DNA from: a virus
DNA: 37,509 nt
Virus record (IMG/VR): IMGVR_UViG_3300025000_000249
Coordinates: 1 to 37,509 of that record
Direction: 5' to 3' (one strand)
The notes beneath the pieces were generated by a model. That model made no database searches. It was not told where the DNA came from and was given only the letters and a program-made list of their open reading frames with translations. Every line of letters begins with the position of its first letter. The stretch's first letter is position 1. Positions 27,792 through 34,706 of this stretch are shown here, piece after piece. The translations under genes were made by a program, and so were the position numbers.

Positions 27792-28112
27792 ATGAACGTA
27801 CAATTTAACAACACAGACCTTATTAAGCAATATGTAGAGCGTGGCAAACTTCTTAACGCGGAAGAAGAGAGACTGCGTGCAATTATCGCTTTCGGGCGTA
27901 AAAATTACGTTAAAGAGCTGATGAAAAAATTTAACTGCAGCAACTCTGTAATCTATGATGCTTTTAACGGCAATAAGCCTGCGCGGCTTGCTGTTATACA
28001 TGATGTTTTAAACTCCGAATCTCTTAAAAAACCCGGAAGTAATATAAACACAAACGAATCCGAAGCGCTTGGAGAAAGCGGGGAATCTACGCAAGGTAAT
28101 CTAAAAAGTTAA
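27792..28112 (+). CDS. Small HTH-like DNA-binding protein
   Basis: 106 aa. The central region YVKELMKKFNCSNSVIYDAF, then NGNKPARLAVIHDVL, has the spacing of a helix-turn-helix (helix, turn at N-C-S, recognition helix, following helix) as in XRE-type proteins. The C-terminal 30 residues are disordered and S/E/G-rich. It may be a Cro-like or early regulator, by position. Moderate certainty on the HTH, low on the role. Confidence 0.6.
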   Translation: MNVQFNNTDLIKQYVERGKLLNAEEERLRAIIAFGRKNYVKELMKKFNCSNSVIYDAFNGNKPARLAVIHDVLNSESLKKPGSNINTNESEALGESGESTQGNLKS

Positions 28113-28127
28113 GAATAATAGGCGGCG

Positions 28128-28346
28128 ATGAACAGCGAAGAAATAAAACAAGCAGCAAATGTAAGGAAGGAAGTTGAGAAATTAATTTCCAACATGTTTT
28201 GCCCCGGGCAAAGGGCGGGGGTTGCTGTTGTTTATTCGCTGCCGCCTAATTATACAAAGGTTTATTACTCAACAAATCTTTCACGGGACAGCGGAATAAA
28301 CATACTGAAGGCAACTACGGAAAAATTGATTTCAGAAACAAATTAA
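28128..28346 (+). CDS. Hypothetical small protein
   Basis: 72 aa. An N-terminal helix (NSEEIKQAANVRKEVEKLIS) is followed by GQRAGVAVVYSLPPNYTKVY and a C-terminal helix. No family recognised. The Shine-Dalgarno is weak (GGCGG), 15 nt after the previous stop. Confidence 0.5.
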   Translation: MNSEEIKQAANVRKEVEKLISNMFCPGQRAGVAVVYSLPPNYTKVYYSTNLSRDSGINILKATTEKLISETN

Positions 28347-28360
28347 ATGAGGTAACTAAA

Positions 28361-28504
28361 ATGGCTGAAGAATTAAAAGACATGGACAAGCAGTATGAAT
28401 TACAGGTTTTGGGCAAGATGCTTTTTGCATCAACACCCGCAGACAAAAAACGTTTGTCCGTAATTTGTAAAAGAGTGAACCAAATTAAGCGTTCAAAAAA
28501 TTAA
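28361..28504 (+). CDS. Short hypothetical protein
   Basis: 47 aa, with GAGG 8 nt upstream of ATG 28361. MAEELKDMDKQYELQVLGKM, then LFASTPADKKRLSVICKRVN is a small helical basic protein. It fills the gap between two clear early genes with 14-nt and 16-nt spacing. Not recognised. Confidence 0.5.
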   Translation: MAEELKDMDKQYELQVLGKMLFASTPADKKRLSVICKRVNQIKRSKN

Positions 28505-28520
28505 AAAGGGGTTAAATAAA

Positions 28521-28892
28521 ATGACAGATACTTCGACAGGCTTAGTACCCGGGTTGGAAGACAAAACCCGTTTGATCATTGATTTTGAAAATGATGAAGA
28601 ATTAAAAAAGTTTTACGAAAGAAATATTGGCGATTTAGAGGGAATGAAATTTCTTGAAGACCGAAGCAAAAAAGATCAGTTAAAAACTTACAATGTTGAA
28701 TATGAAGACAACACGAGAAAACAATTCAACAAATATTTAGCTAACTCATTTAGAAAGTCGGTTGAGTTGGCTCTCGCCGGCAAGCTCAGCCGCGAAGATC
28801 ATCAGGAAGAAATTTTACTGCTCGATGCAGTGAATGATTATTTGCAGTCAAGAAACATCATTCAACCAAACGAAACTTTTTACTGGAAATAA
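28521..28892 (+). CDS. Hypothetical early protein
   Basis: 123 aa, AAGGGG upstream. Acidic and helical (KTRLIIDFENDEELKKFYER; NVEYEDNTRKQFNKYLANSF; DHQEEILLLDAVNDYLQSRN). Codons 4-8 hold CTTCGACAGGCTTAG, nearly the same as in the gene at 11781, so the very start may be encoded by an inserted repeat. No known family recognised. Confidence 0.55.
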   Translation: MTDTSTGLVPGLEDKTRLIIDFENDEELKKFYERNIGDLEGMKFLEDRSKKDQLKTYNVEYEDNTRKQFNKYLANSFRKSVELALAGKLSREDHQEEILLLDAVNDYLQSRNIIQPNETFYWK

Positions 28893-28899
28893 ACAATGG

Positions 28900-28924
28900 A
28901 TCCCCGCCAAAAACATGCGGGGAT
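28900..28924. repeat. GC-rich REP-like palindrome, copy B
   Basis: ATCCCCGC (28900-28907) pairs with GCGGGGAT (28917-28924) across a 9-nt loop. The right end and following bases (28910-28930) match copy A at 11295-11315 in 19 of 21 positions. As with copy A, the Shine-Dalgarno of the next gene (GGAGG) follows at once. Confidence 0.7.
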
Positions 28925-28937
28925 GTAGGAGGTTTAT

Positions 28938-29414
28938 ATGTGCGCGGCGGCGGATAAAATAAAAACAAATTTAATGGTAAGCGGGGTTAATCAAAAAAAC
29001 CTCGCGAGCTATTTAGCAATCTCGGCGAAAACATTGAGCTATCAATTAAACAACTCCAGGCAGCTTAGGGATGACATAAAACAAGGGGCGCAAAAATTTT
29101 TTATGATACAAGGAATTGAATTAATACTTGATGACAGTAAAGAGTGCGAAGCCTTGTTGAAAGCCGCCGGGCATCTGCTCAATAATAAAACTTCCGAAAT
29201 GAACCTTGAACAATTTTACGACGAAGTATTGCAAGCGATCTCCGATAACGTTTTAACCGAACGTGAAAAGTGCAAACTAATATCTGTGGTTGAACGGCTG
29301 AGGATCGCGAGTAAAAAACAAAATGAAGAAAGAATGGCGAAGGTTGAAAAGAGTATGGACTCAATAATTAATCTACTTAACCACGGGATGATCTTTAATG
29401 AAATCAATAACTAA
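28938..29414 (+). CDS. HTH regulator with helical C-terminal region
   Basis: 158 aa, with GGAGG upstream supplied next to the REP-like element. Residues about 8-55 (KTNLMVSGVNQKNLASYLAI, SAKTLSYQLNNSRQLRDDIK) form an XRE-type helix-turn-helix. Residues 90-150 are helical and probably oligomerise. A second HTH protein reading rightward before the replication genes is a candidate early activator. The assignment to a named regulator is not possible. Confidence 0.65.
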   Translation: MCAAADKIKTNLMVSGVNQKNLASYLAISAKTLSYQLNNSRQLRDDIKQGAQKFFMIQGIELILDDSKECEALLKAAGHLLNNKTSEMNLEQFYDEVLQAISDNVLTEREKCKLISVVERLRIASKKQNEERMAKVEKSMDSIINLLNHGMIFNEINN

Positions 29415-29592
29415 ACAACCGTTCCATTGCTGGGAGTTGGATAAGACAGTTACACATTCGGATGATTGTGTGAACTGCAAGCTTTATGAAGATTGCCAGC
29501 AGAGGTTGGGAGCTATTGGTTTATTCAGAACAATGTTTTTTATGCTGCTCATCGCGGCGGCGTTTATAGTAATTATTTTTTCGGGTTTATAG
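29398..29592 (+). CDS. Small Cys-rich protein with a C-terminal membrane anchor
   Basis: 64 aa. The N-terminal half carries four cysteines (CWELDKTVTHSDDCVNCKLY, EDC; pattern C-x13-C-x2-C-x5-C), suggesting a small metal site. The C-terminal 23 residues (LFRTMFFMLLIAAAFIVIIF) form one membrane segment. It overlaps the HTH gene by 17 nt. Function unknown. Confidence 0.55.
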   Translation: MKSITKQPFHCWELDKTVTHSDDCVNCKLYEDCQQRLGAIGLFRTMFFMLLIAAAFIVIIFSGL

Positions 29593-29844
29593 ATGGCAAA
29601 GCAAAGGCAAATATCAAAGAGGCATGTGGAGCTTATGAACTGTGATAGTTACCTGTTCAGCATAGAAGATGCTTCGCGCTTGCTGAGGATGAGCCGCACA
29701 GATTTTGAGGAAGTATTACTCGGCAAAGATATTCCTTTTGTAGTTGAGAAGAAAAAAGTTATGGGAAAATTGAAGGATGTAAAATTAATAAGACATTATC
29801 ACTTGAGAGAATTTTTAGAAAAAAGGGAAGTGATTTATGGCTGA
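29593..29844 (+). CDS. Excisionase-like / MerR-type small HTH protein
   Basis: 83 aa, starting directly after the previous stop. LFSIEDASRLLRMSRTDFEE followed by a beta wing with basic residues (KKKVMGKLKDVKLIRHYHLR) and EFLEKRE has the winged-helix plan of excisionase-type DNA-binding proteins (HTH_17). It could be the excisionase partner of the integrase, although it is encoded far from attP, or a transcription regulator. Confidence 0.55.
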   Translation: MAKQRQISKRHVELMNCDSYLFSIEDASRLLRMSRTDFEEVLLGKDIPFVVEKKKVMGKLKDVKLIRHYHLREFLEKREVIYG

Positions 29845-30823
29845 ATCAAAAATAGAATGGACCGAAAGAACATGGAACCCGGTTACGGGATGCAGCAAAG
29901 TTTCGCAAGGCTGTAAACACTGCTACGCCGAAGTAATGCACAAAAGATTAACGGCTATGGGAGTAAAAAAATACAGCGATCCGTTCAGCAAGGTTGTTTG
30001 TCACTATGAAAGTTTGATGAATCCGCTTAAAGTAAAAACGCCTTCAATATTTTTTGTTAACTCAATGAGCGATCTTTTTCATGAGGATGTGCCGGCGGAG
30101 TTTATTGCGTATGTGTTTAACACCATGGCCGCGTTTCCGCTTGTGTGCAGGAAAAAAGACTGCGAGCATGATGACCCTAATTGTTTTATGGGCGAATCTG
30201 AAACGAATCACACCTACCAAATATTAACAAAACGCCCGGAGCGGGCTTTAAAATTCTTTACTGAAGAAATATACGAAGTAACCAACCGCTGGCCCGGCAG
30301 CTATCCTTTGTGTGTTGCATTAGGCGATGACTGGCCGCTTCCGAATGTTTGGATAGGGGTTTCGGTAGAAGACCAGAAAGCGGCAGATGAAAGAATTCCT
30401 ATGCTTTTACAAATACCGGCAGCTATTAGATTTATATCCGCAGAGCCTCTTTTAGGACCCATCGAGCTAAATAAATATGATAAAGAGTTGGGAATAAATT
30501 GGTTGACGGGGCTTGATGAAAATTACCCGGAAGAAGGAATTAATATGAAACTCGATTGGGTAATAGCAGGCGGGGAAAGTGGGAAAAATAAAAACGTAAG
30601 ACCTATGCACCCGGATTGGGCAAGAGGTTTACGCGATCAGTGTAAGGCTGCGGGTGTGCCTTTCTTTTTTAAGCAGTGGGGAGAATTTAAGCCGATACCA
30701 TTACCGTGCGCGTCTGTTTTCTTTGTCGAAGCTCAATATCATTTTATGAGAGACGGTAAAAAGAAAGCCGGAGCGTTATTGGACGGCGTTGAATACAAAG
30801 AATTCCCGAGAAGTAAACAATGA
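29837..30823 (+). CDS. DUF5131 (phage Gp37/Gp68) family protein
   Basis: 328 aa, full length for the family. It begins ESKIEWTERTWNPVTGCSKV, and the cysteines C19, C26 and C29 (GCSKVSQGCKHCYAE) form a C-x6-C-x2-C motif, like an iron-sulphur or zinc site and reminiscent of radical-SAM-type clusters. Further family landmarks are VNSMSDLFHEDVP, YQILTKRPERA, VWIGVSVEDQ, FISAEPLLGP, IAGGESG and FFKQWGE. The family occurs in many phages and in bacteria; the reaction is not established. It overlaps both neighbours by a few bases. Confidence 0.9.
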   Translation: MAESKIEWTERTWNPVTGCSKVSQGCKHCYAEVMHKRLTAMGVKKYSDPFSKVVCHYESLMNPLKVKTPSIFFVNSMSDLFHEDVPAEFIAYVFNTMAAFPLVCRKKDCEHDDPNCFMGESETNHTYQILTKRPERALKFFTEEIYEVTNRWPGSYPLCVALGDDWPLPNVWIGVSVEDQKAADERIPMLLQIPAAIRFISAEPLLGPIELNKYDKELGINWLTGLDENYPEEGINMKLDWVIAGGESGKNKNVRPMHPDWARGLRDQCKAAGVPFFFKQWGEFKPIPLPCASVFFVEAQYHFMRDGKKKAGALLDGVEYKEFPRSKQ

Positions 30824-31026
30824 AACATAAAGACAAACGTTTTCCAATTATAACGATGCCGAATAATCATTGGGAAATTAACAGCGGAGCCGAAGACAGA
30901 AGTGGAAATATAGTTCAGCCAATCGCGCCGGGTGAAGTATGGCTGGCGCCTGACGGGTACAAGGTTGTTAACTACAAGCCCGCCGCGCTGAATGATAAAC
31001 AAGCAAATTCAAGGAGCAAATTATGA
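30820..31026 (+). CDS. Chimeric small gene: neighbour's N-terminus plus a portal-protein fragment
   Basis: 68 aa. Residues 1-20 (MKHKDKRFPIITMPNNHWEI) are paralogous to the start of the next gene (MIHKDKAFATVTMPNNFWEV). Residues 22-64 (SGAEDRSGNIVQPIAPGE, then VWLAPDGYKVVNYKPAALND) are paralogous to portal residues 328-370: 107 of 129 nucleotides match 7159-7287, with 34 of 43 amino acids the same. The portal piece ends just before the Shine-Dalgarno of the following gene. About half of the base differences are silent. It overlaps both neighbours by ATGA. Either a fixed recombination scar or a small protein that could interfere with portal assembly. Confidence 0.75.
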   Translation: MKHKDKRFPIITMPNNHWEINSGAEDRSGNIVQPIAPGEVWLAPDGYKVVNYKPAALNDKQANSRSKL

Positions 31027-31244
31027 TACATAAAGACAAAGCTTTTGCAACCGTTACTATGCCAAATAATTTTTGGGAAGTTATTACAAAATGTGTTGAG
31101 AACATGGATGAGATTTCGCTTCGTAAGTATATAATCGAATCCGAAAACACTTCTGCACTTACCGGCAGACTTACCGAAGAAAAATTTAACGATATGTTCA
31201 AGGAGTTGGTATTTAATTTCGGGAACGGTTTGAAGAATGGATAA
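31023..31244 (+). CDS. Hypothetical early protein, parent of the chimeric gene's N-terminus
   Basis: 73 aa, AAGGAG upstream. After the shared start it continues with VITKCVENMDEISLRKYIIE, then TGRLTEEKFNDMFKELVFNF, a helical protein not assigned to any family. It overlaps the following gene by 8 nt. Confidence 0.6.
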   Translation: MIHKDKAFATVTMPNNFWEVITKCVENMDEISLRKYIIESENTSALTGRLTEEKFNDMFKELVFNFGNGLKNG

Positions 31245-31539
31245 AAGCAAAATCCAGATCAGCTACTACGTTGAGACAGTCGGCAATACCCGCAAGATTA
31301 CCGCTCGTCTGCCGCATGAGGTAAACTTAAAAGTAAGAGGGCTTACCGACCGGCAGAAAGAAATCGACTCGCCGCACATAATAGGCGAAGCGATAAGGAG
31401 CGTAAAGTTTACGTTCACTTTCTCAGAAGAAAAAGACTCCGCGTTCGTACGTTTTGAAATTCACAAGTTTGTTAAAAACATCGACATGGTAGAGCTGATG
31501 ATTAAGCTCGCTGTTGATAAACTTATGGAAATTAAATGA
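31237..31539 (+). CDS. Hypothetical early protein
   Basis: 100 aa. An alternation of strands (KIQISYYVETVGNTRKITAR, VKFTFTFSEEKDSAFVRFEI) and a C-terminal helix (DMVELMIKLAVDKLMEIK) gives a small alpha/beta fold. Not recognised. It precedes the ParB-like gene, 77 nt downstream, a gap that holds an A/T-rich leader but no clear palindrome. Confidence 0.55.
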   Translation: MDKSKIQISYYVETVGNTRKITARLPHEVNLKVRGLTDRQKEIDSPHIIGEAIRSVKFTFTFSEEKDSAFVRFEIHKFVKNIDMVELMIKLAVDKLMEIK

Positions 31540-31616
31540 CAGATGAAGAAGTAGTTCCGCAAGGGAAAATAAAAACAATTTATTAAAAAATTATTTAATA
31601 AAAAAAGAGGTGGCTG

Positions 31617-33467
31617 GTGGAAAGATTAAAACAAATACCAATTGATCAAATAGTAATTGATGAAGCTAACCCGCGCGGTGCGGTTGATGTTAACTCTCCG
31701 GATTTTTTTGAACTTGCAAAATCAATTACAATTCACGGAATACTGCAGCCGATATCGGTGCGCAAGTTTGAAGATAAGTACAAAATAATCTTCGGCGAAA
31801 GAAGATACAGGGCGGCACTTTATTCCAACCTTGAAGAAATGCCGTGTATAATTAGGCAGCTTGATGATAACGCCGTTTTGGAAATACAACTGATTGAAAA
31901 CTTACAGCGCAAAGGAATACACCCGCTTAAAGAGGCGGAAGGTTTTAAGAAGCTGTTGGATACCGGCAAGTACGATGCCGGGCTGGTGGCGGCAAAGCTT
32001 GGGAAGAATCTGAATTACGTTTATCAACGTATCAAACTAAACGATCTTATTGAGGAAGCAAAAACCGCTTTACTTGAAAACAAAATATTTCTCGGTCATG
32101 CGCTTATACTTGCGCGGCATGCCGAAGTGCAGCAGAAACCTTTATTAAAATTTTTAATGAACACATACAACGGCTCACAAAAATCCATTACCGAACTTAA
32201 GGAACATATAGAAAGCAACTATATGCTTGCGCTGCAAAATGTTCCTTGGAGCCTTAAAGACAAAAATTTAACCAAAGCCGGAAGCTGTGTTGACTGCCCG
32301 AAAAGAACCGGGTATAACGAACATCTGTTTCCGGAATACGCTGAGGATGACAGGTGCACCGATAAGGCTTGTTTCAGCGATAAATTAACGGCGTTCATTT
32401 ATTTCCAGATAGAAAATTACCGGGAGAAAGGCGAAGAACTTTATCTGCTGAAAAGTTATTCCTTTAATAAAGCTTTACCCCAGTTTGAGAAAAACACTCT
32501 TAGTGAGCACACTGATTTTGAAGTCTACGACACCGGCATACACAAGCCGTATAAAAAGCTGAAGAAAAAAGGCATATACGTTGACGCGAACCAAAAAGCC
32601 GGACAAATAGTTGATATAATTCTCAACAAAGATCTGCCTGAGGTTATAGTCAGTGATATTGTTGATAATGAATTTTTTCCGGATGCATGGGAAAAACTTA
32701 CTGAAGAAAAAAAGAAAGTAGACGAATACTTTACCCCAATTGATGAAGCGGCTGCCGTTGAAATTTACAACACGGCAATTACTGAGGTTGAAGAATTTGA
32801 GAATAATGAACTTGCTATAGTTGCCTCTGTTTTCATTCTCGATAACTACGTAACCATCAACACAGAAACAATGAAGGAACAAATCATAGACGCCTTTGAA
32901 CTAAACATAACGCTTGATGATGTAAATAAAAAATCAAGTCAATGGTTCGGCATCTGGTATCCCGAATTAATTAAACTAACCCGTGTACAGCTTACACAGA
33001 TCATTGTAAGAGTGCTTTTGTTATCACAAGCCGAAGATGATGAGTACTATTTCATAGTATCAAAACTCGGCGTTGATGTTAACAACATCAAAAGTAAATA
33101 CATCTCCGGCGCGCTTGAATTGGGCAGAATTAACATAGGCGCTTCAATTGTATCAGGATACGAGGACGCTAAAGACGGTGTTTGTATTGAGATAATTTTC
33201 ACGCGGGATTTTGTTGATTTGTTTTCCACAACTATGAAACTGCAATTACCTTATAAAGAGGATGAAGATGCCGAAGAAAACATTGACAGAAATTACACCT
33301 TACCTAAAACACGTACGCTTAAGCTTGCCGTACTTAACGCTCTTGATACTTTAAACGATGATTTGGACGGCATAGATTTTAACGAGGCTTTCATACCGGA
33401 GGAAGTAATAACTGCGATTAATCACATCAAAAAAGAAACAGACAAAATTTTAGAACAATACTGCTAA
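31617..33467 (+). CDS. Large ParB-like nuclease/CTPase-fold protein, no ParA beside it
   Basis: 616 aa from GTG 31617 (AGAGG 7 nt upstream). Residues 1-100 hold the ParB N-terminal domain: IPIDQIVIDEANPR, HGILQPISVRK, the CTP-binding GERRYRAA (60-67) and LIENLQRKGIHPLKEAEGF (93-110). An HTH (LVAAKLGKNLNYVYQRIKLN) follows at about 123-142. A cysteine cluster (CVDCPKRTG...CTDKACF) lies at about 220-250. The long C-terminal part is acidic and unassigned. ParB proteins slide on DNA around parS. Without a ParA gene this one may act in replication control or gene regulation beside the initiator. Much longer than ordinary ParB (about 300 aa). Confidence 0.85.
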   Translation: MERLKQIPIDQIVIDEANPRGAVDVNSPDFFELAKSITIHGILQPISVRKFEDKYKIIFGERRYRAALYSNLEEMPCIIRQLDDNAVLEIQLIENLQRKGIHPLKEAEGFKKLLDTGKYDAGLVAAKLGKNLNYVYQRIKLNDLIEEAKTALLENKIFLGHALILARHAEVQQKPLLKFLMNTYNGSQKSITELKEHIESNYMLALQNVPWSLKDKNLTKAGSCVDCPKRTGYNEHLFPEYAEDDRCTDKACFSDKLTAFIYFQIENYREKGEELYLLKSYSFNKALPQFEKNTLSEHTDFEVYDTGIHKPYKKLKKKGIYVDANQKAGQIVDIILNKDLPEVIVSDIVDNEFFPDAWEKLTEEKKKVDEYFTPIDEAAAVEIYNTAITEVEEFENNELAIVASVFILDNYVTINTETMKEQIIDAFELNITLDDVNKKSSQWFGIWYPELIKLTRVQLTQIIVRVLLLSQAEDDEYYFIVSKLGVDVNNIKSKYISGALELGRINIGASIVSGYEDAKDGVCIEIIFTRDFVDLFSTTMKLQLPYKEDEDAEENIDRNYTLPKTRTLKLAVLNALDTLNDDLDGIDFNEAFIPEEVITAINHIKKETDKILEQYC

Positions 33468-33488
33468 CGAAATTAAGGGAAAATTATT

Positions 33489-34433
33489 TTGAACGATAGC
33501 ACAATTTTTAATAATGATTTAGCCGGGAAAGTGGGAATCGAAAAAGCGATTTTGCTGCAGAGAATATTTTATTTTGTTGAACATAACAAAAATACAAATC
33601 AAAATTTCCACGACGGCAAGTATTGGTTTTATGATACCGCAAAAGCTTTTCTTGAAAAGTTTCTTTTTTTCAAATCTGTTAAGTCTGTTTACAGATGGAT
33701 GAAGCAGCTTGAAACCGACGGTTGGATTTTGACCGGCAACTATAATGAGGACGCGAACGATACAACAAAGTGGTACACTTACGGACCTACTATGTTGGAA
33801 TATCTAAAGAAAACCGCCTCTCAAAATGAGAGTCTGGAAAAAGAAAAACACGAAAACGAATCAAAAATTGATTCTCAAAAATTGGAGTCCAAACAAGAAA
33901 GCGTAAAAAACACGCTGAAAATTGATTCTCAAAATGAGAGCTCGGACTACCCAAAAACGGGAGTCGGACTACCCAAAAGTGGGAGTCGGAGTGCTACTTT
34001 TGAGAATCCTTTTAAAAAGGCTTTAAAGACACAGGATAGACACAGAAGAGACACACCAGGCGCGCGCGGGAAACATTTTGAATTAGTTCCGGAACAGTCT
34101 CAAAGAAATGCAATTGCTGAGGATGACGGGTTCCGAAGTGAAACGTTTAAACTTTTTTTAGAGGAATATCCCAAAAAGGAAAAGGAATACACCGCATGGC
34201 TGGAGTGGCTGAACCAAGGGATTGACACTAAGCCGTACATCCAAACAAAAATATTTGAATCGCTGCAAGCGTTTAAGCTTTGTGAAGAATGGGGGAAAGA
34301 AACAGGCAGATATATACCCTTTGCACATAATTGGCTGAGAGACCGGCGGTACAATGAGTTTCCGGAGGCTGCAGATAAGCAGCGCAGCGTAGTTGAGGAA
34401 CATCAAACAAAACGGATAGGGGTAGAGGCATGA
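33489..34433 (+). CDS. Replication initiator (lambda O-like plan) with origin repeats inside the gene
   Basis: 314 aa from TTG 33489. Residues 1 to about 105 form a winged-helix DNA-binding domain typical of phage replication organisers (VGIEKAILLQRIFYFVEHNK, DTAKAFLEKF, SVKSVYRWMKQLETDGWILT). About 108-185 is a low-complexity S/K/E/N-rich linker that is encoded by the iteron cluster. About 195-300 is a C-terminal helical domain (FKLFLEEYPKKEKEYTAWLE; FAHNWLRDRRYNEFPE) likely to contact the helicase. The same organisation, initiator N-domain, ori repeats in the linker and helicase-binding C-domain, is known for lambda O. It is followed by a DnaB-family helicase. Confidence 0.82.
   Translation: MNDSTIFNNDLAGKVGIEKAILLQRIFYFVEHNKNTNQNFHDGKYWFYDTAKAFLEKFLFFKSVKSVYRWMKQLETDGWILTGNYNEDANDTTKWYTYGPTMLEYLKKTASQNESLEKEKHENESKIDSQKLESKQESVKNTLKIDSQNESSDYPKTGVGLPKSGSRSATFENPFKKALKTQDRHRRDTPGARGKHFELVPEQSQRNAIAEDDGFRSETFKLFLEEYPKKEKEYTAWLEWLNQGIDTKPYIQTKIFESLQAFKLCEEWGKETGRYIPFAHNWLRDRRYNEFPEAADKQRSVVEEHQTKRIGVEA
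33818..34008. other. Putative replication origin: iteron cluster inside the initiator gene
   Basis: Class A sites: CTCTCAAAATGAGAG (33818-33832), TTCTCAAAAATTGGAG (33872-33887) and TTCTCAAAATGAGAG (33926-33940), exactly 54 bp apart. A reverse copy (TACTTTTGAGAATC) lies at 33995-34008. Class B sites: GACTACCC-AAAAAC-GGGAGTC (33945) and GACTACCC-AAAAGT-GGGAGTC (33967), exactly 22 bp apart. All are imperfect inverted repeats around an A-rich centre, like lambda O-binding iterons. An A/T-rich stretch (CTTTTAAAAAGGCTTTAAAG) follows at 34009-34028. Confidence 0.72.
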
Positions 34434-34702
34434 ACACAATCGAATCGAATATAAAAAAAACATTTAATGAGCGAAGAAAAACTAAAGAAAAAAAAGGAAC
34501 TCAAAAAATTGAAGTACAAAATTACATGATTCCACGCGGAGCAAAGCTTGTTGAATGTTATTTAACTGCAACTGAGGTATTAGTTATTGATGATATTGAT
34601 ACAGAAGACGAAACCCATAACTGCGATATGTTGGGCTGTGGAAGTTTATCACATGTCAAATATAGATTTAATCTAAAAGATAGTTATCAAAACAAAATTT
34701 AA
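34430..34702 (+). CDS. Hypothetical protein between initiator and helicase
   Basis: 90 aa, ATGA overlap with the initiator stop. The N-terminal 30 residues are basic and helical (NIKKTFNERRKTKEKKGTQK). The rest holds CYLTATEVLVIDDIDTEDET and a Cys pair (NCDMLGCGSLSHVKY). No family recognised. Its position suggests a replication accessory role, not proven. Confidence 0.5.
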   Translation: MNTIESNIKKTFNERRKTKEKKGTQKIEVQNYMIPRGAKLVECYLTATEVLVIDDIDTEDETHNCDMLGCGSLSHVKYRFNLKDSYQNKI

Positions 34703-34706
34703 TAAC

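Noticed and set aside
31537-31590. 16-codon frame MTDEEVVPQGKIKTIY before the ParB-like gene
   Set aside because: Too short to support as a gene; it overlaps the previous stop by ATGA and could be a leader, but nothing else supports it.
31540-31616. parS-like site before the ParB-like gene
   Set aside because: The gap is A/T-rich without any inverted repeat of useful length.
32475-32882. 135-codon minus-strand frame
   Set aside because: Inside the ParB-like gene; F/V/Y-rich antisense translation without a start signal.
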